A stretch of 64,000 nucleotides of DNA from Nageia nagi. Its lineage: Eukaryota; Pinophyta. Shown one piece after another: positions 45,957 to 57,969 of the stretch; the first letter of the stretch is position 1; every line of letters starts with the position of its first letter. The stretch lies in contig JBITNC010000001.1 in assembly GCA_050084985.1 (NCBI GenBank), forward strand, positions 175,708,001 through 175,772,000. The letters are read 5' to 3'. Under the pieces are notes generated by a model, which saw nothing but the letters and a program-made list of their open reading frames with translations, ran no database searches and had not been told where the DNA came from. The translations under genes and the position numbers were made by a program.

Positions 45957-48902
45957 TTTCTACATAAAAATGTGAAATAATAACCATGTAGTTTCAATAA
46001 TCAACATTAAATGTTAAATTTTAACCAAGTAAATAATACATGTTACATTTAACACTAAAGACATGCTTGATTTGATTCACAAGTGCAAATATACAATTCA
46101 AATAATACCCATGTACCTAAATACATTTCTCATGTCAAAAAATATAGATGTAGAATGACATTGTTGAGGCTTGTTTTCTTATCTAAAATTAGGCCTTCAC
46201 TTGGATGCCCACACAAGAGGAGTCCAAGTAATACCAATCCTTAACTAGTTCTCTTTGACCAGCAATATACTCTCATAAAAAGAAGTACTAGCTATTTTCT
46301 AAGGTTTTGACATTTATTGAATTAGCCAAATTATTAATCTTGATTAGGTTTCAAGTTTTCCTCCTAAGTTATCAGGATAATCCATGAATGGATGTGCAAA
46401 TATGTGGTATCACTACATACATACCTATCCACCTAATAGAGTTATGTCTAGACCAATAGAGGACTTAGGGGCAATTAAGAAGTATATACTTTTCACCACT
46501 TGGATCATCGAACTTAAAGGCTTTAGTCTACTTTTTCTCATCTCATGGCTCCCCAAACAAGTCATGTTGCAGAATGTAAGTACGAATGTGTTCATTTTAG
46601 GGGTTGCTCAATTCAATATTTGTATTTTTTCATAAGTAAATAAAGAAAAAGTGCTAAATATGAAGTAAAGTGCATAAATTAAACATAATCCATTCAATAA
46701 CTTGAAACCTAAGTGTCCAATGGGTTTTGTTTACCAACTCCTAAAGGACATCTTTATATAAGTCCATAATTTGCACAAGTCCATTCTTAACTTTGCAAGA
46801 AGATATTATTAATACTTAAGCATTCATTAATTCCATAATTTGCATAAGTTATCTTTGCATAAAGGATAAATACTTAGGCATAAGCATGCATAAAAATTAA
46901 CTTCAAAAAAAAATGCATCTTTTAAGCATAAGCATGTATCTTAAATGATTTTTAAGCATGCATAAGATTTTAAGTATTAAGCATAAGTATGCATCAATTT
47001 TAAAATATAAGCTCTAAGCATTAAAAAAAGCATTATTCACATAGCTTTAAAAATTTAATTAAGCATGCATGCATTATTCCATAACTTAAAAGGTTTAAGT
47101 AATAAGCATGCATCATAATAAGCTAGGTTCTTTTAACTTAAAAAATTTTAAGTTCTAAGCATGCATTTGACTTAAAAAATCTATGTCCAAAAAACAATTT
47201 TAAGTAAAGGAATTTCACAAATATTTCCCCCTCTTTTTACTTTAAAATAACTCCTAAGATAGCATACTAATTAACAAATTATCCCCCTTTTCACTTTATA
47301 AGAAAGATGATCAATACTTAATTAAGTGTAAAAATATGCAAAGTAATTTAGTTTTACTTTCAAAAAAAAAAATTATATTACACTTACCTAGGTAAAGAGT
47401 AATCATCATGAGCTAAATTTTAATTCAAGCAAGAATTAAATGGAAAAAAAATGGAGATCTATACTCCATGTAAGAGCATTAAATTCAATTTTTTTACACC
47501 ATGCTAAGTCTCACCATAAATTTCAAAATAAGGTTTGCTTGTAAGGAAGCAAAATAAATGCCTCAAAAAGGAGCATCAACCAAGAGTTAATGAGTGCTTA
47601 GGAGGAAAAAATAATAAAATAAAAAAAGGTCTATGCATAGAGGTTTCATGCAGCTAGAAGGTGATCAAGAGGCTAGTAGAAGTGTGGTGGTGTGCCTTAG
47701 AGGTGAAACATAGACTTATACTAAAGGGTGAAGAGAGTTGTGTTGCATAGGATGGAGGGTATTGCATGAGGATAGGTAGAGAAAAATAGTTAGCAAGGCT
47801 GCACATAGCTAAGGAGTCTAGGTAGAGAGGAAGGGGCTTAGATCCCCTCTTTGATGAAAATATGCAACTGATGGTTGGTGAAGGGCACACCATGTTGAAA
47901 TAAAGTTTGACTTGATCCCTTGGCCTTTAATGGGTGGCTAGATCTACAAGTAGGATAGGTAAAGAAAAAAATTAGTAGGGCTATAGTGAGCAATGAAGGG
48001 ACCACAAATGAGCGATACAAGGAGGGGTCACAAATGGGAGGTAGTGAGGGTGGCTAAGAGGCCATGGAGTGGAGGTAGTAATGAGCAATGTAGAGGGTAT
48101 TAATGGGGAAGTTGTAGCTATGCCATGGTGGGATGGAGTCACAGTGGGGAGTCACAATGGGGAAATGCAAATGGGTGGAGGCCAAAGAGGGTGATAGATA
48201 AGGGAGTCATAGGTAATAGGGTAGGGTGGCTAAGGTAGCATGAGCTTTGCTTGGTAGAGGAGGTGTAGTAGTAGGCAAGGTGGGGAGCTGGTGGGATTAA
48301 GTAATGGTTGCAGGTGGAAAACTTGGCATCATGTAGGAAAAAGGGTCTAGGTTGGACTACATAGTTGTTTTTTTAATATTTTAAGGCCACAAGTTCCTTT
48401 TCAAAGGTTGCAAGGGCTTTAGACAAATGACCCTTTTTTTTAATAATAAAACATGTACATTGTAATCTAATGTAATATATTAGCAATATATTTTATGTTT
48501 CCCTTCTAAAAACTAAGTCTCCCCTTAACAATGAATAAAACATGTATATTGTAAAGAAGCTTACAATAAAAAAAAATGTAAAAAAAATTATAATAATAAA
48601 TTTTATACACAATCATAATACACTTTTTATATTAAAAAATATTAATATATATTTTTTATTTCAAACAAATTATAGCAATATATTACACATCTTTTGTAAC
48701 TAACATAAAAATGTAATTAAAAGATTGCATAACCATATATTGCTAAATTTAAGCATATTTTGTAAAGGAAATAGACTAACACATAATACAAAATATGTTA
48801 GTAACATATTGAAATAATGAAGTGTAAGATGAGGAATGAATACCTTCAAGATGTTGAAGAAAAGCTTCCACACCAAGGATGTGAAGAGGAGCTTCCAAGA
48901 CA
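45957..48902 (-). other. Unusually long leader of element H
   Basis: About 2.9 kb separate gag from the PBS. From 46820 to 47170 the word aagcataagcatgcat recurs in many variants, a simple-repeat cluster. From 47640 to 48370 the composition changes to G-rich on the plus strand (see separate entry). From 48370 to 48900 it is A/T-rich with repeated taatatatt words. No retroviral domain is found. Copia leaders are normally a few hundred bases. Confidence 0.6.
47640..48370. other. Compositionally distinct G-rich segment in the leader of H
   Basis: This segment is clearly richer in G on the plus strand than anything else in the window, with runs such as ggggtcacaaatggga and gtggagg.agtaatgagcaatg. 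Short words recur imperfectly (gaggtagt, gagcaatg, cacaatgggga, ggtggctaagag), which suggests a degenerate minisatellite. On the sense strand of H it is C/T-rich. Weak minus-strand ORFs (47654-47893, 47838-48020) show no known domain. It may be captured foreign sequence. Confidence 0.5.
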
Positions 48903-48913
48903 CTCTGATACCA
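48903..48913 (-). promoter_or_regulatory. Primer binding site of element H, tRNA-iMet type
   Basis: The minus strand reads tggtatcagag, exact to the initiator-methionine site, two bases from the LTR end at 48916. It is the best-preserved PBS in the window. Confidence 0.95.
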
Positions 48914-48915
48914 AA

Positions 48916-49420
48916 TGAGAGAATTGAACTATAATAAGAAAAATCCTAAATTACCAAGATCACATGAAAGCTCTCAAATTCACATCTAACTATTACACAA
49001 AGCAATCTCACAAATATTACACAAGATGCAAGTGGTTCCTCCAACTAGGAGTACATCCACTAACTAAATCTTTACTTCAATCACAAATACAACTCTCTTA
49101 AAATCCTCCTAATCTCAACTCCTAAACACTTCTATCCTATATCATAACTTTACTCCACTAATTGGTGTGTGATCACAAAGAGGTAGCCTTCTATTTATAG
49201 GCCAAAGTCTCTTAATAGATCACCCTTATATCCAATGTACAAAAGCATGACATGCACATCCTTTTACCCAAGGGGCATGCTCATGACATGGAGTGTAGGA
49301 CAAGTTACATTATCATATTCACTTAAATACTTAAGTTATCAAATGATAGCCTTAAGTATTAGTGAATTTACATAGAAAATTTAATACAACCTTTACAATA
49401 ATGCATTATACATTCCAACA
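48916..49420 (-). repeat. 5' LTR of element H
   Basis: This aligns with 40705-41199. The right end ttccaaca is followed by TATAT (49421-49425). A TATA-like ctataaatag lies on the minus strand near 49191-49200. Confidence 0.95.
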
Positions 49421-49425
49421 TATAT

Positions 49426-51404
49426 TGATCATAGACTATATTGGCAAACTTGTATGATTTATTACATAACTGATGAAGACTTTCTCCAAAATCTCATCTG
49501 CCTATTTTCTAGAACAAATTTCATATGGAGGATTATGATTAATTTCCATATCAATCCATTTATTTACAAACTCATTAAATTCAATGGACCACCATCCTTG
49601 CATCCTCAAGAGTCTTTTAATAAACTCACCATTACCCATGTAATATATGTTAAAAAAATTTATTAGGACTTCATATTTTCTATGTCTATCACTCATCATG
49701 CCACACATCTGATAGTTGACCATACTATCTATACTCATTTTCATTTCATCCCATATCCCATAGTCATCTACTGCAAAATCTCACTTAACTTGGAATCCAT
49801 TATGTATAGGTATAAGATGACTAATAAAAATAACCTTATGTGCTTACATCATACCATTGTATTCATGTTGTTCACTACTTTTATCATCATAAAAGTATTA
49901 AATGTCAAACATGATGATCATAGTAATATATTAAGATATATATATACATATTATATATCCATCCACATGCCATTCATATATATAGTTGTACATATAAATA
50001 AAGGAGTAGTTTATGGGTATAATATTCATATCTTATTTTGTTAAAATATCTTACACAAGGTTTTTGAAACTTTGGATGATAAACAAATGTAATTTTTGAT
50101 ACATCATGAAGATATTATGAACACATGAACTTTAATACATTCTAAATCATAAAATAACCAAAAAATTGATGTTCCTTAAGCATAATTTCTATTGATTATT
50201 TGTCCTATTATTTTTATTCATCCTAAACCCAAGACATAGGATAGAAAGAAAAAGATAGGAAGAAAATATTTACATATAGATAGTAAAAATATTTTTAAAA
50301 ACTAGAATTATTGGGTGATTATAATATCCTTTATCAAGGCTATAGACACCTAACTAGAAATAGAGAAAGGTTGTAACAAGATCTAGGGGTTAGTATTCAT
50401 TAAGGCTATGAACATCTATCTAGAAGTGAGGTATACCTTACAAAGTGGTGACATGTCTAGTATTCACGATGGACCTCTACATGTTTCACATGGATTAATC
50501 AAATTACATATTTGATTCTCTTGAAATATTAAATTAGCAAACATTAAGAGAAGGAAATAAGCATCATTGCACACACATGAGTTCATAATAAACTTAAGTG
50601 TATCATAATTTTGTTTTATATCATACTTAGTAGATGAAATTGAAATGAAGTATTATTTGATGAAATTAGTGTGAATATATAAATTGTTACACTTTTTTAT
50701 CATATTATACATTCATTTCATTCCATAATACATATATATCATTATTATTATAATATTGGTAGGTTATCTAAATTGTTATGTTTGATATTCAAATAGTTAT
50801 ACCATCCATTCATGTTCACTTATCCATGAGTATACATTCATAGAATTATGTGTTCATACATGTATCCATTTGTGTGTTCATACCATTTTACATACATACA
50901 CTATCCCATGTCTATAAATTGCCATGAAAAATAGAAAATGATGATATTTGATTTTGTACTATTATAAATAAAATATTTTCTAAAATGTAATAAGTAATGC
51001 TAATGATCTATAACAAATTAAATAATCACATCATGTGATAACTATTCATCCATAAAAACATTAGATATCATGCAACATAACATAAATTAACATCAATAAT
51101 CCATCAATATGATATATACAACATTAAAATTAAACATAACCATAGAATCATCATTCATAAAATAACATAGGATAACATTAAATAATAACTCATCATAAAC
51201 ATGAGTATCTAAAATTAACATCACATGTGTATATATATCAAAAAATAATAATCATAAATAATTATTGCCTAGGCATCAATGCCATCCTAGTCATGATCAC
51301 CATGATCCAAAAAAATGAATATAATATATCATCCATTGATAAATATAATTGCATAATATATCATATCATAAACTAATAATAGAATAACATAACAAAAATT
51401 TATT
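49426..51404. other. 3' region of element C between copia H and the antisense ORF
   Basis: Continuation of C after element H. The minus-strand run 49502-49744 (80 codons: IKRLLRMQGWWSIEFNEFVNKWID) looks protein-like and may join the minus-strand reading at 40380-40640 across the H insertion. I do not recognise it. From about 49900 to 51400 the DNA is AT-rich with many atacatt and catacat words and no coding visible. Confidence 0.45.
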
Positions 51405-53336
51405 AATGGTCAATCCTCAAAGGTATCCTCAAACTCATTGTCCACTCCACTACCTTGACCACCAATCTTGTTGACCTCCTAACCTCTTTGAAATGATGGG
51501 ATACCAATACTTCTCTCTCACCTAGCATCCCTAATATTTGAATATCTAGGCCTATGATGAGATGAGGTAGCACTAACACTCCTACTAGGAGGGGTTGCAG
51601 CCTTGCCTTTGCTCACCCTTGCACTAACACCCCCTTGTACCCTATTGGGAGAGCACTAATATGTAAAGGAATATAACCTAGGGAAGGAACTAGATACTCC
51701 AAATTGATCCTAAAAGTAAGAACATTTATCATCCACATATCAACCACCACTCAATAATAATATCTCTACTTACAAATATCCTTGATAAAGATGGAAGAGT
51801 GTCTCTCCACACCATCTATGACACCCTCAGCTCCTACTTGCTACTTCTATAATGATTGCACCATAGCCTATGTCCTATCTCTCTCTCTCATGTACTTCAA
51901 CCTTTCCTCATCTAAATTTTGAATTCACTAAAGTTATGGATGTAAAGACTCATTATCTTAATGAGACTAGTCAAGTAATGATCATGATTATGCAAGTAAA
52001 AACTTGAGCTCCTCAATCTCTCCTTGTAATGAGTCATGATTCTAAATATCTATATTTTTTCTATCCTCCTTTTGACCTCCATCTCTAGTGCCAACCTCCT
52101 TAATTGGAACCTTCATCTCAGGTAGGTCCTCTATAGAGGAAATCCTAATGTCTTGCTCTCCCTCTACACTAGGACCTGTACCAAGATCCTCCACATGTTT
52201 TCTCACTCAATGACCCTAGTCTCCCTCATCAACCTCCTCTAGCTTATCTTGCCATAAAGTATTAAAAATATTTATGACTTTGATGTCATCTGCATCAACC
52301 TCCTCATCTACATTCTCATCCATCTCAAGATTAGGCTATGCATATACCAAGGGCTCAAGACCCTCTATTGGAAAGGTTCCCTCCCTTTGATATTTGATAA
52401 TATTAGGAGGAATATCTTGCATAAGCCTAAAATACCATCTAAAATGATCAAATTGGAAATAATCTAAAAAATTAGTTTCCTGAACACTAAAGATCCTCAC
52501 TTGTCTAATACCAATAACCATAGTCTCTAGCTCATCCCATACTAGATATAGGAAATATGGGTGAAACCTAACATGGTTAAGAATGAGTTGACTTAGTATG
52601 TTATAATATAATGATAGGGTGGACGTCTAAATCCTCCCTCCATCACATGATCCCCATAGAATAATTTGCATGAGAATCAAAACTAGGAATATGAATTCCA
52701 TGAGGGTGTGCCATAATAATATGCTCATATGCCCAAGCCTATAACATGATTGTAATAATCAACAAGGTCCTTTGATCCTAAGAATAAAATAATAAATCCC
52801 TATAACATTGTTCCAACAAAGTGGAAGCCCAAGTAAATATGATTCCATGTTGCATCGTATCTACCACTACTAGGAGTAGTGACTAAGGAAACCTATCACT
52901 ATCAGTATTTGGTAATACATAACATTAGATACATCTCATCAAAAATGAGAACTAGATACTCCTCTACTAATCATCATACCAATACTAAAGGTAATTTATC
53001 CTACTTGAACTAATCTTAGATATGATCATACCAAAATGGTCAACCCCATATGAATAGAAGATGTTGGGTCTAATATCATATCAATCAATGACATGTTGAA
53101 TCCTCTAATCCTAAATATATAGTTTGTATAAATGATGGATTTACTCCATAGTAATCATTATCTTTGGAGTTCCACCTCTGAAGTAAAGTTGCTATGAGAT
53201 GGTAGTCCCATTGGATGTGATCCATGTAGGATCTAGGATCGAAACTGACACTCTGAAGAAATGTGTGGTCCTTAATGGTAAGGAAAGGATGACCCTCCTA
53301 AAGGATAATGGGATAATGATCCCTTGCATTGAACAT
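51405..53336 (-). pseudogene. Antisense plant mobile domain (PMD) ORF in element C
   Basis: An ATG at 53336 (minus) opens MFNARDHYPIIL. Then HTFLQSVSFDPRSYMDHIQWDYHLIATLLQRW is read in pieces to about 53170. After a weak stretch comes the strongest PMD-like part, 52870-52620: TWASTLLEQCYRDLL, then MLQAWAYEHI..AHPHG, the W-x-LA-LYR and LLQ-WA-ER-type blocks. NHVRFHPY follows near 52555, and a DHFRWYFRLMQDIPP block in 52336-52521. The C-terminal part is acidic (NLEMDENVDEEVD), then basic and S/R-rich to a stop near 51410. PMD proteins occur as host genes and inside transposons. Antisense extra ORFs are known in Tat elements. Family assignment is by eye. Confidence 0.65.
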
Positions 53337-53994
53337 ATCTCAAACATAGAATACAAAATTAACTAAGTCAAAAAAAATTTAACTCTAAGACCAAATGCTA
53401 GCAACCCAAAGGATAGGTTATAGAGTCATCAACATCCATTGGCTAAATCAGCAACTTTGAAACCCTTCAATGGTGGTTAGAAACCATGGCTAAGGTACCA
53501 CAAAAGGGTAAAATATTTAAAAATGGGCTAAAATTCAAATTTTAAATTATTGAAAAGGGTTTAAAAATGAAAATAATTACTTCTACAAATTCACATTTCT
53601 AAATTAAGCCCTAAAAATAATAAATTTGATAAAAAAAAAAACTAAAAAGAAAATTTTAAAACCCTACCTCCTCTTTGATTGGTTGTCTTTGGATAGCCAA
53701 TCTCCTCCTTGATGGCACATTGGCTCATGGGATGTGATTGGATGAGAAATAGGTGGTCCACAATGGAAAGATGAGAAAAGTCACTTAGAGCCAATGAAAA
53801 TAGAAAAATAAAAATAAGAAAATGATAGGTCACTTTGTCTTTTAATTTTGATAGCAACTTGGAATGCTGGCAATTTTACATCTAATGTCAATGATTTATG
53901 TGGGATGTTGGTAATTAGAATGAATCATTTGTGACCCATAATATTATAAAAATATTCAATGTACAATGATCAAAATTTAAAAAGAGGAACAATA
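53337..53994. other. Non-coding sequence in the 3' region of element C
   Basis: AT-rich with no recognisable feature. It would be the upstream (promoter) side of the antisense ORF. The minus-strand ORF 53642-53857 has no support. Confidence 0.4.
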
Positions 53995-55330
53995 AATAAA
54001 ACACTTAAGCCTTCCTTCTAGTTTAGGATTGGCTTAGGCTTGTAATCAAGATGAAATCGATAAAATACACAAAAATGAACAAGATTATTACTTGTAAAAA
54101 TAACCTAAGTCATATTTAAAACAAATCAAATTTCATGAATAATTTAAAATTCAAAAATTAAACATGATTAACAAACATCATATGACCTTTTGCATAAGAT
54201 CATCATGTACCGTAGATGATAGGATGAAAGCCAACAAAACCAAACTAACTATATATATAAAACCTATAAATATCTTATACTAGCTTTGGCATACATAGAC
54301 AAGCCAAGCATCTTCACATACCTACCACAAATAGCACATAATATCGAGATAGATACGAGCATCATTTTGGTATACATAATAATGTTTTACAAAATATGAT
54401 AAGGCATAAAAGTGACTTGAACATGAGTTCATCTTGATTCGATCAATAAATTTTGACTTATTCATAGAGATTAGGTCAACTTTAAACATTAACCAAGCAT
54501 CAACACAAGTCAAGGGACTTAAATAAAAACCACACCTTAATAAAAAAAATCAAAATCACAAAATAATGACAACTAACAAAATAAAAAATACATAAAATAC
54601 TTAAGCCCTCCTAGTTTAGGTTTAGCTTAGGTCTATAACAAAAGATACAAAATATATTTAAACCCTTCTTCTTACATAGGAATTTGGATGGAAAACATGT
54701 ACCTTGGGTCCCTTGTAAGAAAAAAAAGAGAGAAAAAGAAAAAACCCTAAAAATTGAAAAATGTGTCAAAGATAAAATGAAATAAGTTGCTCACTTGTTG
54801 ATTTAACCAAAGTCAAACATTTCAAAAAACTAAAACCTATGAATAATTCCAAATTCTAAAAGTGATCCTTCTTTTGATAGGAAAAAGAAAGACAAGGTTG
54901 GATATGACTAAGAACATTGTATGAACTTCTATGTAATATCATCATGCAACCTAATTGTTAGGACTAAAAGTAGAATGATCAAAATAATTGTATTCATAGG
55001 GTAACTTCTTTATCACATTCTAGCTTTGATATACATAGATGATAAAGCAACTCATCATGTACTTTCCATAAATAGCATATAGTATAGTGATATTGATAAG
55101 TTTTACTTTGATAATACAAACATACTACTTTCAAAATGATTCAAAAGTAAAATATCAAAAAATGAATTTAATTATAATTCAATCAATCAAATTTGACTTA
55201 TTCATAGAGAATAAGTTAATCCAAAAAAATGACTAAAATCAAAAATACAAGTTAAGAAACTTGAATGCACCCACCTTCAAAAAGGTAAGTTTTTGAATCA
55301 TCCATCACTTACAAATTAGCAAATAATTCA
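53995..55330. repeat. Two-copy tandem duplication in the 3' region of element C
   Basis: acttaagcc..cctagtttagg.ttagcttagg occurs at about 54002 and 54599. Further in, tagctttg..atacatagat, aatagcacata and gacttattcatagagatt (54273-54470) recur at 55021-55215, 740 bp downstream. The two units are about 0.6 and 0.74 kb, so one has gained or lost sequence. The array ends next to the PPT. Confidence 0.7.
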
Positions 55331-55343
55331 AAAAGAGGTAAAA
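55330..55343 (+). promoter_or_regulatory. Polypurine tract of element C
   Basis: aaaaagaggtaaaa directly precedes the TG of the 3' LTR. Only one pyrimidine interrupts it. Confidence 0.85.
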
Positions 55344-56175
55344 TGAAGACACACAAAAATTATCCTTATTTAAAAAAGTAAAAGAAGGATAAAAAATAAA
55401 ATAAATATTAAAATTTTACTATAGTCTATCAATCACCAACATTTGACTTTAATTGTTGATGACTCAAGTTAGACATCAACATCAGATATTAGGATGCTCG
55501 CAACTCTATAATTGGAAATCAAAATAAACATGGCAACTTCTAAAGCATCTTGGGAAGAAAGCAAGGGATAATGGATGACTCATCACCCATCCCACACATC
55601 TTAGCTTTAGATCACAACCATGATAAAGCTACATAGGCTTTTCTATCCTAATTTTTACCACAAAATTGAAAACTTTTCCTATCTTAAAAATCTATAAATA
55701 AAGTCTTTATAATAAATAAAGGGACCAATTTGAATGCAAATTTACTCTAATGAAACACATCCATGTTTACTAAGTTAAGTGCATTAATATTTAAAGTATT
55801 TACATGCTTTTTTTATTCTTAGTTTTATGCTTAGTTCATTATATGAACATGTATGTTTGATATCTTTTCTATTCACATGTGTGCAGGGTACATAGGCACT
55901 AGGCAATAGAACTGAATAGAGAAAATCACATGGAATTGAAGAAGAGAGATCTATATTTTTTACAAGTTTTAGAAGATAGTTTTTTAGGCTTGCAAACACT
56001 AGAAATAGGCCTATAAAGGTCTAAATATCATTTTGTAAAAGTCCTTTTGCAAGGAAACAAATCAAAACATATTCATAATTTGTATCATTTAGTTTTACTC
56101 AAGAGTAATGAAGAAAATGTTGATTGTGACATGCCTTGTCTTGTTTACTAATAGGGTCACTTTCTAATCACAACA
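55344..56175 (+). repeat. 3' LTR of element C
   Basis: It starts tgaagacacacaaaaa and ends cacaaca, followed by CAATG. A TATA-like tataaata lies at 55693-55700. The minus-strand ORF 55784-55999 is not supported. Confidence 0.9.
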
Positions 56176-56178
56176 CAA

Positions 56179-57969
56179 TGTAATGCTTCACCTATTCCCA
56201 AATTCACAAAATCCTAAAATTTTAGACCTATTTTTCTTTTTCCTTTTTAATTTAAACACTCAAATCATCTAGGAATGGAAAAGAAAATTCACATGAGCAT
56301 ATTAACATTGCTAGTTATTCAACACTCACATGGGAAGATTGTTTAAATTTGTATTAACCAACCCTAATAAGAATCCTTTTGGTGTTCACTTTTCAATTCT
56401 CATTCCATTGAAATATGCCACATAGGTGATCCAACCATTCTATTCAAAAATCATTCAATAAACATTATGGTCATGATGTAGTGGTTTCCTACTCCAGACC
56501 CATCTTACTCAAGAGAATGCTCATCCATAAGGTTATGCATCTTTTTTGATGGTAACCCTTCGATTCATACATATAGATAGATTATCATAGGTAATCTTCC
56601 ATATGAAATGGGTAAGCATAATTTCCTATAGAATAATCACCATACTCTTATCTTCTAAATTGCAGGTAGTATGACTACTAGTTACCTTAACCTGGTGACT
56701 ATAATTTTATCAATTTCTATCCTCATTTAATAAACTATTGAGGATATGAGACACTATCCTACCCATATCTATCAACTAGGCTCACTATAAAGTTTAGCAT
56801 CCATGTACCCATATCTTGGGGAGTTATGGGTATTGGAATAATACCCTCAAGTGGTTTGTATAGTTTAATAAACTTTTAAGCAAGATTAAAAATAAAAATC
56901 ATCCCCACTCTAACATCCCTAGAAATAATTGATCCCTAATCACCTATTAGGTTTTCTAGGTTTCATGCTTGAATCAAGAATTAGGATGTTCCTCTAATCT
57001 AATTAATTGTAAAAAAAAATCACCTTTCACATTATTAAACAAGTTTGATAAACAAAGCATTAAATTCATCAAATGTGCACAAAAAGTTTCAAACAAACTT
57101 GTTCATGAAGCCATCAAACAATATTCAACAATACTTTACTATAAATATCCCATATGCATGATGTGATGAAACAAATACTACTTTAATAGTACATCATATG
57201 CCAAAGAATAATAAAAAGCCATGAGATGCATATAAGGGCAACTACTTATAACAAGGGAGTATGGCATGAAGTATAACATTCTCAAGGAAAATATTTTAGT
57301 TATCATCTTATGATATTACAATAATAAGGGTTTGACTAAGTTTTATTTTAAATAAGTGTCTTAATCATTTTTCAATCAATAATACTTAATTTAATTTATT
57401 TATATATTCATCATATTTTTTTATCAACTTCTAATATTAGTTTATGTATTCTTTACCCTTTTTTATTTTCCTTCTAGGGTTTTAGCTTCTTGAATAGGTT
57501 TTCTTGTAAGATCACCTAAAACTCTAACATTTTATTTAAGCTTGAGCTAGGTATGCTACAAACCCATCATTTCTTCATTGTTTATCCTTTTTATTTCTTT
57601 AAGAAGTTCATGTCCTCATTTAGGGATATACATTTTCTTAAATATGACACCATCATTTTCTTAATGTTGATTATCATTATGAAGTACTTATTATTTCTAT
57701 TCCCATACCCTTCATTGTATATCACTAGTGAGTTTCTTTTGTTATATCAAACTATCCATATGTCATAATAAGATTTCACATTCTATCATACTCATATTAG
57801 GTTGGGGAGTGTAGTATTTACTTTTCATTACCGAATAACATTATTCAATTAAATTTTCAAGATATCATTTGTAGACTCATAATCCATTTAAATGTTGTTA
57901 GGAGCATAACATGGGGTGAAACAAATTGAACTTAAATTTTGGATTATCACAAATAAATTACATATGGAA
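56179..57969 (-). repeat. 5' LTR of B, segment between insertions C and I
   Basis: It starts TGTAATGCTTCACC and aligns with 4977-6758 of the left LTR. Its first two bases are also part of C's target duplication. It ends at the presumed duplication TGGAA (57965-57969) of element I. No coding. The ORFs 56969-57166 and 57553-57768 are chance. Confidence 0.85.

Larger units (their letters stand above)
40705..49420 (-). mobile_element. Element H: Ty1/copia element nested in element C
   Basis: LTRs of 495 and 505 bp (40705-41199 and 48916-49420) start TGAGAG and end CAACA or AAACA. They are flanked by perfect TATAT duplications (40700-40704 and 49421-49425). The minus-strand order is PBS, long leader, gag with knuckle, protease, integrase, RT, RNase H and PPT, the copia order with integrase before RT. 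Total 8716 bp, of which about 2.9 kb is leader. I cannot place it confidently in a copia lineage. Confidence 0.95.
28311..56175 (+). mobile_element. Element C: giant Tat/Ogre-like Ty3/gypsy element with accessory ORFs
   Basis: LTRs of about 830 bp (28311-29140 and 55344-56175) flank a plus-strand gag, protease, RT, RNase H, archaeal-type RNase H and integrase. A long 3' region with one sense and one antisense ORF follows. Target duplications are AAATG (28306-28310) and CAATG (56176-56180). Removing the nested copia element H leaves about 19.1 kb, in the size range of Ogre-type Tat elements. B's LTR resumes at 56179, so C sits two bases inside the edge of B's 5' LTR. Confidence 0.9.

Noticed and set aside
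48700-48903. Hydrophobic minus-strand ORF directly after the PBS of element H
   Set aside because: No similarity to any retroviral or host protein that I can recognise. The region is A/T-rich and the start lies in the PBS-proximal leader.
51405-53336. PMD region as an independent host gene
   Set aside because: It lies between the pol and the 3' LTR of element C, is broken by several stops and frameshifts, and has no separate gene structure. Carried or captured by the element is the simpler reading.
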